Assembly: GCF_002797935.1 (NCBI RefSeq)
Contig: NZ_PGER01000001.1
Coordinates: 1,364,001-1,428,000 of the forward strand
Direction of reading: 5' to 3'
Length of the DNA stretch: 64,000 nucleotides
Source of the DNA: Flavobacterium sp. 1
Lineage (GTDB): Bacteria; Bacteroidota; Bacteroidia; Flavobacteriales; Flavobacteriaceae
Below are positions 1 through 7,279 of this stretch, piece by piece. Position 1 is the first letter of the stretch, and every line of letters begins with the position of its first letter. The notes under the pieces are model-generated. The model was not told where the DNA came from, did no database searches, and saw only the letters and a program-made list of their open reading frames with translations. Position numbers and translations under genes: made by a program.

Positions 1-544
1 ATCCGTTTTTGGTTCCGTCGTGATTCATCGAGGTAAAAAGGATTTCTCCAGCTCCTCTTTCTTCTACTTCTTGTGCCCAATCGAATAATCGAATCTCAGT
101 AGGTACTTTTCCTCCAACCAAATGCACGATCCATTCTCCGTCAATTTGCTTAGCATCAATGGCGACAACAACACATTGACTTCCGAATTTTTGAGCCAAA
201 TCATTAATCAACTGCGGATTTTTTACTGCCGATGAATTGATAGAAACCTTATCAGCGCCATTTTGAAGTAAAACTTCTACATCTTCAACTGCCGAAATTC
301 CGCCACCTACAGTAAATGGAATATTGATGGTTGCAGCCACTTTTCGAACCAAATCAACCAAAGTTCTTCTTCGCTCTTCGGTTGCTGAAATATCAAGGAA
401 AACCAATTCATCAGCACCTTCATCCGAATAGATTTTGGCTAATTCCACAGGATCGCCGGCATCACGCAAATCTACGAAATTAACGCCTTTTACGGTTCTT
501 CCGTTTTTAATGTCCAGACAGGGTATTATTCTTTTTGTTAACAT
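1..544 (-). CDS. hisF: Imidazole glycerol phosphate synthase, cyclase subunit HisF (C-terminus off window)
   Basis: Cyclase subunit of the HisH-HisF complex. It uses ammonia from HisH to turn PRFAR into IGP and AICAR in the cytoplasm. The ATG at 544-542 opens with [18 protein letters not shown], the conserved HisF N-terminus with the catalytic Asp of CLDIK. Further on VGGGI (phosphate loop), the second catalytic-Asp segment VVVAIDAK and [11 protein letters not shown] are readable. About 181 of roughly 250 residues are present; the last quarter of the TIM barrel lies beyond position 1. It is the last his gene visible, 62 nt downstream of hisA, and a perfect palindrome sits in that gap. Confidence 0.97.
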   Translation of the reverse strand, partial: MLTKRIIPCLDIKNGRTVKGVNFVDLRDAGDPVELAKIYSDEGADELVFLDISATEERRRTLVDLVRKVAATINIPFTVGGGISAVEDVEVLLQNGADKVSINSSAVKNPQLINDLAQKFGSQCVVVAIDAKQIDGEWIVHLVGGKVPTEIRLFDWAQEVEERGAGEILFTSMNHDGTKNG

Positions 545-570
545 TTTTTTGTTTTTATAAACCGTATTTA

Positions 571-602
571 TTGTAGAGAGGCACTGCAGTGCCTCTCTAC
601 AA
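571..602. repeat. REP-like perfect palindrome between hisA and hisF
   Basis: A perfect 32-bp palindrome with half-site TTGTAGAGAGGCACTG. The 28-bp core 573-600 is the element found at the RAYT locus (42638, 42809, 43235), except that positions 8 and 21 are G and C instead of C and G. This paired change keeps the stem intact. It lies inside the his transcript and would fold as a hairpin between the hisA stop and the hisF start. This is seen directly; any effect on mRNA stability is inference. Confidence 0.9.
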
Positions 603-606
603 CGTT

Positions 607-1332
607 TTAATACGAAATGATATAATTTTCTAACTGTTTCAATGAAATTCGACCTTCATAAATAGCCTTCCCGATAATTGTTCCTTCACAACCCAGTTCA
701 GCAAGTTTAGGCAATTCATCAAAGGTTGAAATCCCACCAGAGGCGATTAATTTGATTCCTTTGGCTTCTGATAAAATTTTGGCATACAAATCAAAACTTG
801 GTCCTTCCAGCATTCCGTCTTTGGCAATATCAGTGCAAATTACGTATTTGATTCCTTTGTTTTGATAGTCTTGAATAAACGGAACCAAATCTTCATCAGA
901 ATCTTCCAACCATCCTGAAACAGCTACTTTTTCATTGTTAGCATCAGCACCAAGAATAATTTTATCCGAACCGTATTCAGCAATCCATTTCTCGAAAATC
1001 GTTCTGTTTTTTACGGCAATACTTCCGCCAGTAATTTGGTTTGCACCGCTTTCGAAAGCAATTTTCAAATCAGAGTCAGCTTTTAAACCGCCACCAAAAT
1101 CAATTTTCAATTTAGTTTGCGAGGCAATTTGTTCCAATATTTTATAATTGACAATCTTGCTAGATTTTGCTCCATCCAAATCCACTAAATGCAAGTATTC
1201 GATTCCGTGGGCTTCGAATGATTTTGCTACTTCAATCGGATTTTCATTGTATATAATTTTGGTATTGTAATCGCCTTTGGATAAGCGGACACATTTTCCT
1301 TCTATGATGTCTATTGCAGGTATTATTCTCAT
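607..1332 (-). CDS. hisA: Phosphoribosylformimino-5-aminoimidazole carboxamide ribotide isomerase HisA
   Basis: Fourth step of histidine synthesis, the Amadori isomerisation of ProFAR to PRFAR, by a cytoplasmic (beta/alpha)8 barrel. At 241 residues it has the family length. The catalytic pair is visible as Asp8 in IIPAIDII and Asp130 in ILGADANN; phosphate-binding loops FGGGL (about 79-83) and ASGGIST are present. The start MRIIPAIDI is canonical. It lies between hisH (55 nt upstream) and hisF in the his operon. Confidence 0.97.
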   Translation of the reverse strand: MRIIPAIDIIEGKCVRLSKGDYNTKIIYNENPIEVAKSFEAHGIEYLHLVDLDGAKSSKIVNYKILEQIASQTKLKIDFGGGLKADSDLKIAFESGANQITGGSIAVKNRTIFEKWIAEYGSDKIILGADANNEKVAVSGWLEDSDEDLVPFIQDYQNKGIKYVICTDIAKDGMLEGPSFDLYAKILSEAKGIKLIASGGISTFDELPKLAELGCEGTIIGKAIYEGRISLKQLENYIISY

Positions 1333-1387
1333 TTATTTAAGTCTTAAAGTTTGAAAGTCTAAAGTTGTAATGCCTTGGAAGTTCAAG

Positions 1388-1969
1388 TTATATTTTTAAA
1401 AAATTTTCTAAAATTTTCTCTCCCACATCACCGCTTTTTTCTGGATGAAATTGAGTACCGTAGAAATTCTCATTTTCCAACGCCGATGAATACTCTAACT
1501 CATAATTTGTTGTAGCAATGGTTTCTTTGCAGATAGGTGCATAATAACTGTGAACCAAATACATATACTCATTCTCGGAAATTCCTTTAAATAAATCTGA
1601 TTTTAGGTTGTAGACGTTATTCCATCCCATTTGTGGTACTTTTACTTTTGAAGTAAATTTTACAACATCCACATCAAAAATACCCAATCCCTTTGTATTT
1701 CCTTCCTCAGATGAATTACACATCAACTGCATACCCAAACAAATTCCGAATACGGGTTGCTTCAGTGTTGGAATCAAAGTGTCCAAACCGCTTTCTTTAA
1801 GCATTTTCATTGCATAACTAGCCTCTCCTACTCCTGGGAAAACAACTTTGTCAGCAGACTTTATTTCTTCCGGATCATTGCTCAAAACAGCTTTGAATCC
1901 CAATCTTTCGATGGCAAACATAATGCTTTGAATGTTTCCTGCTCCGTAATTTATGATTACTATTTTCAT
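1388..1969 (-). CDS. hisH: Imidazole glycerol phosphate synthase, glutaminase subunit HisH
   Basis: Class I glutamine amidotransferase that releases ammonia from glutamine and channels it to HisF. The 193 residues are full length. The catalytic triad is readable: nucleophile Cys77 in FGICLGMQ, and His175 and Glu177 in TQFHPEKSG. The oxyanion region PGVGEA (about 45-50) is also present. It starts 4 nt after the SnoaL-like gene and is followed by hisA, so it is part of the same transcript. Confidence 0.97.
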   Translation of the reverse strand: MKIVIINYGAGNIQSIMFAIERLGFKAVLSNDPEEIKSADKVVFPGVGEASYAMKMLKESGLDTLIPTLKQPVFGICLGMQLMCNSSEEGNTKGLGIFDVDVVKFTSKVKVPQMGWNNVYNLKSDLFKGISENEYMYLVHSYYAPICKETIATTNYELEYSSALENENFYGTQFHPEKSGDVGEKILENFLKI

Positions 1970-1973
1970 TTTC

Positions 1974-2321
1974 TTAATTAGTATAATGCGCTATCATTTT
2001 ATTCACCAATCCTTTATCATCGAAAAACATAACTTCGATAGCCATTTTATCCATAATCGATTTATAATATAAAGCCACCGAATTAACACTGGATGTAACT
2101 TCTATAAGCTCAAAATGTAATTCTGGAAACTTAGTTAAAGCTTTATTCCAATACTCTTTAACCGATTCCTTTCCAACAAGTGAACCACTTTCAATTCCAC
2201 CTGCCAATTTTATCATTGGTGTAGTAATTTCGATATCTTCGGAATAATGTTCCATTATGTTTTCCAAATCATGAGAATTCCATGATTCTATCCATTCTTT
2301 AGCAAATTTTTGAGCATCCAT
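1974..2321 (-). CDS. SnoaL / NTF2-like protein inside the his operon
   Basis: A 115-residue protein of the nuclear-transport-factor-2 fold. The N-terminal helix FAKEWIESWNSHDLENIMEHY followed by SEDIEI is typical of SnoaL-like domains, and the later V-G-K-E-S-V-K-E-Y-W segment fits the second helix. These small cone-shaped folds bind hydrophobic ligands or act as cyclases, isomerases or simple dimerisation modules; the sequence does not tell which. It sits between hisB (11 nt) and hisH (4 nt) on the same strand, so it is almost certainly cotranscribed, yet it is no known histidine enzyme. The role is unknown. Confidence 0.85.
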   Translation of the reverse strand: MDAQKFAKEWIESWNSHDLENIMEHYSEDIEITTPMIKLAGGIESGSLVGKESVKEYWNKALTKFPELHFELIEVTSSVNSVALYYKSIMDKMAIEVMFFDDKGLVNKMIAHYTN

Positions 2322-2332
2322 AATTAGTAATC

Positions 2333-3469
2333 TTAAAGCATTCCTTTTGTCGATGGCAAAATCATTTTTTCTGTATCGCGTTTTACTGCTACTTTTATTG
2401 CTTTCGCAAAAGCTTTAAAGATGGCTTCGATTTTGTGGTGTTCATTATCGCCTTCGGCTTTGATGTTGATATTTGCTTTTGCTCCATCCGAGAATGATTT
2501 GAAAAAGTGGAAAAACATCTCAGTAGGCATTTTGCCCACCATTTCACGCTTGAATTCGGTTTCCCAAATCAACCAGTTTCTTCCGCCAAAATCAATAGCT
2601 ACTTGCGCTAAACAATCGTCCATCGGCAAACAAAAACCATAGCGCTCAATACCTAATTTATTTCCTAATGCTTTTGCATAAACTTCTCCAAGAGCAATAG
2701 CGGTATCTTCAATTGTGTGATGTTCATCTACTTCCAAATCACCTTTTACTTTAATTTCCAAGTCCATTTGTCCATGACGAGAAATTTGATCCAGCATGTG
2801 GTCAAAAAACGCTATTCCAGTATCAATTTTACTTTGTCCCGTTCCGTCTAGATTCAAATTGATGTAAATATCTGTTTCGTGAGTTTTTCTCGTAATTGAA
2901 GCCGTGCGTGCTTCTAATTTCAAGAACTCGTATATCTTTTTCCAATCGGTAGATTGTAACGCAATTGTAGCGTCTAGTTCTTCTCTTTTGGCACTGATTT
3001 CTTCACTTCCTGCACCATCAGTAATATTCATAAAAATGGCTTTAGCACCAAGGTTTTTAGCCAATTCTACATCGGTAAGTCTATCACCAAGAACAAAAGA
3101 GTTTGCCAAATCATAATTTGGATTGTCAATATACTTGGTCAGCATTCCCGTGCGGGGCTTGCGTGTTGGCGCATTGTCCTCAGGAAAAGAACGATCTACA
3201 AAAATATCGTCAAATAACACTCCTTCGTTTTCAAAAGCTCTTAAGATAAAGTTTTGTGTTGGCCAAAAAGTATCTTCGGGAAAGCTATCCGTTCCCAAAC
3301 CATCTTGATTGGTTACCATCGCTAATTCGTAATCCAATTCGTTGGCGATTTTAGCCAAATATTGAAATGCTTTTGGGTAAAATTCTAATTTATCTAAACT
3401 GTCTAATTGGTATCCCTCTGGTTCTAAAACAATCGTTCCGTCACGATCTATAAAAAGTATTTTCTTCAT
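2333..3469 (-). CDS. hisB: Bifunctional histidinol-phosphatase / imidazoleglycerol-phosphate dehydratase HisB
   Basis: A two-domain enzyme for steps six and eight of the pathway, 378 residues. The N-terminal HAD phosphatase (about 1-165) has the nucleophile motif FIDRDGTIV with Asp8 and Asp10 and a late [15 protein letters not shown] loop. The C-terminal IGP dehydratase (about 190-378) has the manganese-binding repeats [23 protein letters not shown] and DNEHHKIEA. The fusion is the arrangement known from Enterobacteria and many Bacteroidota. It follows hisC by 4 nt. Confidence 0.97.
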   Translation of the reverse strand: MKKILFIDRDGTIVLEPEGYQLDSLDKLEFYPKAFQYLAKIANELDYELAMVTNQDGLGTDSFPEDTFWPTQNFILRAFENEGVLFDDIFVDRSFPEDNAPTRKPRTGMLTKYIDNPNYDLANSFVLGDRLTDVELAKNLGAKAIFMNITDGAGSEEISAKREELDATIALQSTDWKKIYEFLKLEARTASITRKTHETDIYINLNLDGTGQSKIDTGIAFFDHMLDQISRHGQMDLEIKVKGDLEVDEHHTIEDTAIALGEVYAKALGNKLGIERYGFCLPMDDCLAQVAIDFGGRNWLIWETEFKREMVGKMPTEMFFHFFKSFSDGAKANINIKAEGDNEHHKIEAIFKAFAKAIKVAVKRDTEKMILPSTKGML

Positions 3470-3473
3470 TTTC

Positions 3474-4523
3474 TTAAGCTATTAATGCCTCAATTAATTT
3501 TTTATTTTCTTCTTCTGTTCCAATAGTCAAACGCAAAGTATTTTTGCAAAGTGCTTGAGTTGTTCTGTTACGAATCACAATTCCTTTAGCGATTAATTCA
3601 TCATAACGTTTATTAGCATCATCTACTTTTATTAAAATAAAATTTGCTTCTGTTGGATAAATTTTTTCCACAAAAGATACTTTATTTAAAACTGAAAGTA
3701 GTTCGGTTCTTTGTGCTATAATTGAGGTAATTTCGTTAGCAATTTTCACGGTATCACTCAAACGTTCTAAAGCACGGAGCTGAGTTAATTCGTTTACATT
3801 ATAAGGCGGTTTGATTTTGTTCAATACCGTAATTATTTCGGCAGATGCATAGCAAATACCTAAACGAATTCCTGCTAAACCATAGGCTTTGGATAATGTT
3901 TGCGTGATAATTAAATTTGGATATTGATCCAATTTTTGTAACCAGCCCTCTTTATCCGAAAAATCAATATAGGCTTCATCAATAACTACAAAGCCATTGA
4001 ATTTTTCTAATAATGTTTGTACGCTTTCCTCTGAAAAAGAATTCCCGGTAGGGTTATTTGGTGAACACAAAAAGATGATTTTAGTATTGGCATCAACAGC
4101 TTCAAAAATTTTGTCTATTTGTGGCTGAAAATCATTTGAAAGCAATACTTCTCTGTTTTCAACGGCATTGATATTTGCCAAAACATTATACATTCCATAA
4201 GTTGGAGGTAATGAGATAATGTTATCAATCTTTGGCTCGCAAAAAGCTCTGAATAATAAATCTAAAACTTCATCACTTCCGTTTCCTAACAGAATTTGTT
4301 TTGGGTTTACATTTTTCATTTTCCCTAAAACCACTTTTACATTCCCTTGTTGCGGGTCTGGATAGCGGTTTACACCGTTTTGATATGGATTTTCATTGGC
4401 ATCCAAAAAAATCATATCGGCTGTATCAAAATCTTCAAACTCGTCACGAGCCGAAGAATAAGGTTTTAATTTTTTGACGTTTTCACGTACTAGAGTATTT
4501 ATATCGAATTTCATTTTTTTCAT
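3474..4523 (-). CDS. hisC: Histidinol-phosphate aminotransferase HisC
   Basis: PLP-dependent class II aminotransferase for the seventh step, converting imidazole-acetol phosphate to histidinol phosphate with glutamate. It has 349 residues, full length. The PLP lysine is Lys212 in [12 protein letters not shown]; the N-terminal [10 protein letters not shown] motif, SPNNPTGN loop and IDEAYIDF (Asp binding the pyridine nitrogen) are present. MKKMKFD offers two adjacent ATGs, and the upstream one is used here. It lies between hisD (98-nt gap holding an inverted repeat) and hisB. Confidence 0.96.
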   Translation of the reverse strand: MKKMKFDINTLVRENVKKLKPYSSARDEFEDFDTADMIFLDANENPYQNGVNRYPDPQQGNVKVVLGKMKNVNPKQILLGNGSDEVLDLLFRAFCEPKIDNIISLPPTYGMYNVLANINAVENREVLLSNDFQPQIDKIFEAVDANTKIIFLCSPNNPTGNSFSEESVQTLLEKFNGFVVIDEAYIDFSDKEGWLQKLDQYPNLIITQTLSKAYGLAGIRLGICYASAEIITVLNKIKPPYNVNELTQLRALERLSDTVKIANEITSIIAQRTELLSVLNKVSFVEKIYPTEANFILIKVDDANKRYDELIAKGIVIRNRTTQALCKNTLRLTIGTEEENKKLIEALIA

Positions 4524-4533
4524 TTTTAGAGAA

Positions 4534-4610
4534 AAGAAACAAGATGCAAGAGGAAAGAATTCCTATCAAATCTTTATTTTTTACTTCTAGCCTCTTTTCT
4601 CTTGTTTCTT
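4534..4610. repeat. Inverted repeat in the hisD-hisC gap
   Basis: Arms AAGAAACAAGA (4534-4544) and TCTTGTTTCTT (4600-4610) form an 11-bp perfect stem with a pyrimidine-rich, partly self-complementary interior (GAGGAAAG against CTCTTTTC). It lies entirely within the 98-nt intercistronic gap, so in the his mRNA it would fold as a long hairpin. There is no clean U tract, so a terminator is not favoured; an inserted repeat is more likely. Confidence 0.6.
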
Positions 4611-4621
4611 AGCTCTTTTCT

Positions 4622-5905
4622 CTATTCTAAACTATTCAATCTCAAAGTAACAGCATTTTTGTGGGCTTGCAATCCCTCGGCTTCAGCCATAAGCTCAATT
4701 GCTGGACCAATATTTTGAATACCTTTTGGGCTTATTTTTTGGAAAGTCATTGATTTAGAAAAACTATCCAAATTCACACCGCTGTAATTCTTAGCATATC
4801 CGTTTGTTGGCAATGTATGATTGGTTCCAGAAGCATAATCTCCAGCACTTTCGGGAGTATAATTGCCAATGAAAACCGAACCTGCATTTCCTATATTTCG
4901 AACATAAAAATCTTCGTCTTTGGTGCAAATAATAAAATGTTCCGGACCATATTCATCGATTAATTCTAGGGCAATGGCATCATTTTCTACAAAAATTAAT
5001 TTTGAATTAGCAATAGCTTTCTCAGCAATGGCTTTTCGAGGTAAAACGTCCATTTGCGATTGGATTTCTTTCTCAACCTCATCAATTAATTCTTTTGAAG
5101 TCGAAACCAAAATCACCTGACTGTCAGTACCATGTTCTGCTTGAGATAATAAATCGGAGGCTACAAATGAAGGAACGGCTGTGTCATCAGCGACAATCAG
5201 CAATTCCGATGGACCAGCAGGCATATCGATGGCAACTCCAAATTGAGTAGCCAATTGTTTAGCAACGGTTACAAACTGATTTCCTGGACCGAATATCTTG
5301 TACACTTTTGGGATTAATTCTGTGCCAAATGTCATTCCGGCAATCGCTTGAATACCTCCTGCTTTCAATATCTTTGTTACACCACATAAATAAGCGGCAT
5401 ATAAAATTGCTGGATTTATATTTCCTTGTTTGTCTGGTGGCGAACACAATACAATTTCGTTACAGCCAGCCAGTTTTGCAGGTACGGCCAGCATTAACAC
5501 CGTTGAAAATAAAGGAGCTGTTCCTCCTGGAATGTATAGACCTATTTTTTGGATTGGTCTTTTTTCCTGCCAGCAGTTAACGCCTTCGGTTGTTTCTACA
5601 GTGATTGGAGCTGTTTTTTGTGCAGCGTGGAATTTCTCAATATTTGATTTTGCCAGCTGAATGGCGTCTTTTAATTCTTTTGGAATTGTTGCGATGGCAG
5701 TCGCTATCTCAGTTTGGGAAACTTCTAATTCAGGAACTGAAACGCCATCAAAAAGAGAAGTATATTTTGCAACAGCAAAATCACCTTTAGACTGTACTTC
5801 TTTAAAAATTCCTTTTACAGTTGCTTCAATATCGTCAACTGTTTTGGTTGGTCTTTCTAAAATATCTGACCAAGTTTCTGGTTTTGGGTTGTATATTTTA
5901 TTCAT
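4622..5905 (-). CDS. hisD: Histidinol dehydrogenase HisD
   Basis: Zinc- and NAD-dependent enzyme for the last two steps, histidinol to histidine. It has 427 residues, normal length. Signature stretches are YIPGGTAPLFSTVLM (NAD site region), MPAGPSELLIVAD, LLSQAEHGTDSQVILVS (Gln and His zinc ligands), YGPEHFIICTKD (catalytic Glu-His pair) and SAGDYASGTNHTLPTNGYAK. The start MNKIYNPKPETW is typical for Flavobacteria. It follows hisG with a 120-nt gap that contains a large G/C-rich inverted repeat. Confidence 0.97.
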   Translation of the reverse strand: MNKIYNPKPETWSDILERPTKTVDDIEATVKGIFKEVQSKGDFAVAKYTSLFDGVSVPELEVSQTEIATAIATIPKELKDAIQLAKSNIEKFHAAQKTAPITVETTEGVNCWQEKRPIQKIGLYIPGGTAPLFSTVLMLAVPAKLAGCNEIVLCSPPDKQGNINPAILYAAYLCGVTKILKAGGIQAIAGMTFGTELIPKVYKIFGPGNQFVTVAKQLATQFGVAIDMPAGPSELLIVADDTAVPSFVASDLLSQAEHGTDSQVILVSTSKELIDEVEKEIQSQMDVLPRKAIAEKAIANSKLIFVENDAIALELIDEYGPEHFIICTKDEDFYVRNIGNAGSVFIGNYTPESAGDYASGTNHTLPTNGYAKNYSGVNLDSFSKSMTFQKISPKGIQNIGPAIELMAEAEGLQAHKNAVTLRLNSLE

Positions 5906-5908
5906 TTT

Positions 5909-6026
5909 AGCCCCCTAGCCCCCAAAGGGGGAATTGTTACAGGAGAGGTTGCCTGTATTTTATAAATTTTTCTATTCTTTATTTTTTAGACATCGAGAGA
6001 ATCCCCCCTTCGGGGGTTAGGGGGCT
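5909..6026. repeat. Long GC-rich inverted repeat between hisG and hisD
   Basis: Left arm 5909-5935 (begins AGCCCCCTAGCCCCC) and right arm 6000-6026 (ends GGGTTAGGGGGCT) are nearly perfect 27-nt reverse complements around a 64-nt AT-rich interior. Each arm is itself a small hairpin (CCCCC-AAA-GGGGG). The right arm reaches the first base of the hisG stop codon. Its base composition contrasts sharply with the AT-rich surroundings, suggesting a dispersed inserted element rather than his-specific DNA. Confidence 0.8.
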
Positions 6027-6883
6027 TATAATACCATTTTTTCGATAGGACAAACTAATATTCCTTCGGCACCGGCATCTTTCAGTTTATCAATTACTTC
6101 CCAAAAAGTGTCTTTGTCAATTACGGAGTGCACGCTGCTCCATCCTTCTTGTGCCAATGGCAAAACGGTTAAGCTGCGCAATACAGGAAGAATCTTGCCA
6201 ACAGCTTCGATTTTATCATTGGGAATGTTCATCAAAATATATTTCGATTTTCTGGCTCTTAGTACCGATTCGATTCTGAATTTTAAGGTATCAATTATTT
6301 TTTGGGATTCAGGGCTTACTTTTGGAGAAACCGCCAATACCGCTTCACTTTTAAAAATAACTTCAACTTCCTTCAAATTATTTTTGAATAAAGTACTTCC
6401 GCTGGATACGATATCTACAATTGCATCTGCCAAACCTATATTTGGCGCAATTTCTACCGAACCGGATATTTGGTGAATATCGACCGTTACTCCTTTAGAA
6501 CTAAAAAAATCAATAACTGTATTGGGATAAGAAGTTGCAATTCGCATTCCTTCCAAATCCTGAACAGATTTGTAATCAAAAGTTTTTGGCACCGCTACTG
6601 ACACTTTACATTTTGAAAACCCTAATTTTTGAATTACTTCAATTTTTTTTCCTTTTTCAACCAATAAATTATCTCCGACAATAGCAATGTCAACTACTCC
6701 GTCAATTAGGTACTGAGGAATATCCGAATTTCGTAAATACAAAACCTCTAAAGGGAAATTTGAAGCTTCTGCTTTTAATTGATCTATTCCATTATCGATT
6801 GAGATGCCAGCATCTTTTAGAATTTGGATGCTTTCTTCGTTTAAACGGCCAGATTTTTGAATTGCAATTTTAAGTGTACTCAT
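6026..6883 (-). CDS. hisG: ATP phosphoribosyltransferase HisG, long form
   Basis: First and committed step, condensing ATP and PRPP. At 285 residues it is the long, HisZ-independent form. The catalytic domain (about 1-210) begins LKIAIQKSGRLNEES and contains DIAIVGDNLLVE and the PRPP loop GLADAIVDIVSSGSTLFKNN. The C-terminal ACT-like regulatory domain (about 215-285), expected to bind histidine for feedback inhibition, ends EGILVCPIEKMVL. It is the first enzyme gene after the leader and attenuator, so read-through of that terminator controls the whole operon. Confidence 0.97.
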   Translation of the reverse strand: MSTLKIAIQKSGRLNEESIQILKDAGISIDNGIDQLKAEASNFPLEVLYLRNSDIPQYLIDGVVDIAIVGDNLLVEKGKKIEVIQKLGFSKCKVSVAVPKTFDYKSVQDLEGMRIATSYPNTVIDFFSSKGVTVDIHQISGSVEIAPNIGLADAIVDIVSSGSTLFKNNLKEVEVIFKSEAVLAVSPKVSPESQKIIDTLKFRIESVLRARKSKYILMNIPNDKIEAVGKILPVLRSLTVLPLAQEGWSSVHSVIDKDTFWEVIDKLKDAGAEGILVCPIEKMVL

Positions 6884-6916
6884 TTTTAGTTTTTTAGTTT
6901 ATTGTTTTGAATTAAT

Positions 6917-6966
6917 GTTTGAGTACAAAGAATAGGTAATAAAAAACCCGCTTGATGTACTCAAAC
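6917..6966 (-). promoter_or_regulatory. Alternative 10-bp helix overlapping the his terminator
   Basis: GTTTGAGTAC (6966-6957 on the minus strand) is a perfect reverse complement of GTACTCAAAC (6926-6917), 30 nt further downstream. The upstream arm is the same stretch that forms the 5' side of the terminator stem, so the two helices exclude each other. Because the downstream arm is transcribed after the terminator, it can only form in read-through RNA. A role in stabilising or arranging the hisG 5' UTR is inference. Confidence 0.55.
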
Positions 6967-6972
6967 GGGTTT
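6941..6972 (-). terminator. Intrinsic terminator of the histidine attenuator
   Basis: On the minus strand AAACCCGTTTGA (6972-6961) pairs with TCAAGCGGGTTT (6955-6944): a 12-bp stem with one G-U pair, a 5-nt loop GTACA, then a run of six T. It lies 27 nt after the hisL stop and 58 nt before hisG. The 5' arm can instead pair with hisL codons at 7016-7009 (CTCAAGCG with CGTTTGAG, 8 bp with one G-U), the antiterminator expected when ribosomes stall at the His codons. Confidence 0.9.
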
Positions 6973-6999
6973 AGATTATTGTGATTTACACGCATAACA

Positions 7000-7059
7000 T
7001 TAACACATCGCTTGAGAGCAATTATGAGAATGATGATGATGTAATTGAATTGATAACAT
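7000..7059 (-). CDS. hisL: Histidine operon leader peptide HisL
   Basis: A short reading frame ATG 7059-7057 to TAA 7002-7000 encodes MLSIQLHHHHSHNCSQAMC, 19 residues with five histidines, four consecutive CAT codons plus one more. This is the hallmark of a ribosome-mediated attenuator leader. A ribosome stalled on the first four His codons (7041-7030) would leave the antiterminator segment 7016-7009 exposed; one that reaches the stop codon would cover it and let the terminator form. Attenuators of this logic are known for amino-acid operons in Proteobacteria and have been predicted in Bacteroidota. It lies about 37 nt downstream of a consensus -7 box. Confidence 0.93.
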   Translation of the reverse strand: MLSIQLHHHHSHNCSQAMC

Positions 7060-7095
7060 AACTTTATAAAATTAGATAACTCTTTGTTTCTTTTG

Positions 7096-7127
7096 CAAAG
7101 ATAGAGCATAAATTAATAATAATCCAA
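7096..7127 (-). promoter_or_regulatory. Promoter of the his operon
   Basis: Minus-strand -7 box TATCTTTG (7103-7096) fits the Bacteroidota TAnnTTTG consensus exactly, with a TTG at 7127-7125 giving a 21-nt spacer, within the usual range for the -33 element. Predicted transcription starts a few bases before 7090, leaving about 30 nt before hisL. Confidence 0.7.
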
Positions 7128-7193
7128 TTTTTATTTTAACGTTTGAATAAGTATTTGTTAAATTAAAAATTTGAACTATTCATTGAATAAAAA

Positions 7194-7246
7194 TTAAAAC
7201 ACCCAATTGATATTGCTTTTTACACAGTACCAAAGAGGTGTTTTAA
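7194..7246 (-). terminator. Possible terminator after pckA
   Basis: Arms TTAAAACACC (7194-7203) and GGTGTTTTAA (7237-7246) are a perfect 10-bp inverted repeat 34 nt past the pckA stop codon, followed on the minus strand by the T-rich ATTTTTATT. The 33-nt loop is long for an intrinsic terminator, so the call is moderate. Confidence 0.45.
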
Positions 7247-7279
7247 ACCAACTTTAAAATAATTACTACTAAACTGCGA

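Noticed and set aside
6912..7109. 65-residue open frame across the his leader, starting upstream of hisL in another frame
   Set aside because: It spans the promoter and terminator, has no coding character, and competes with the far better supported hisL peptide and attenuator.
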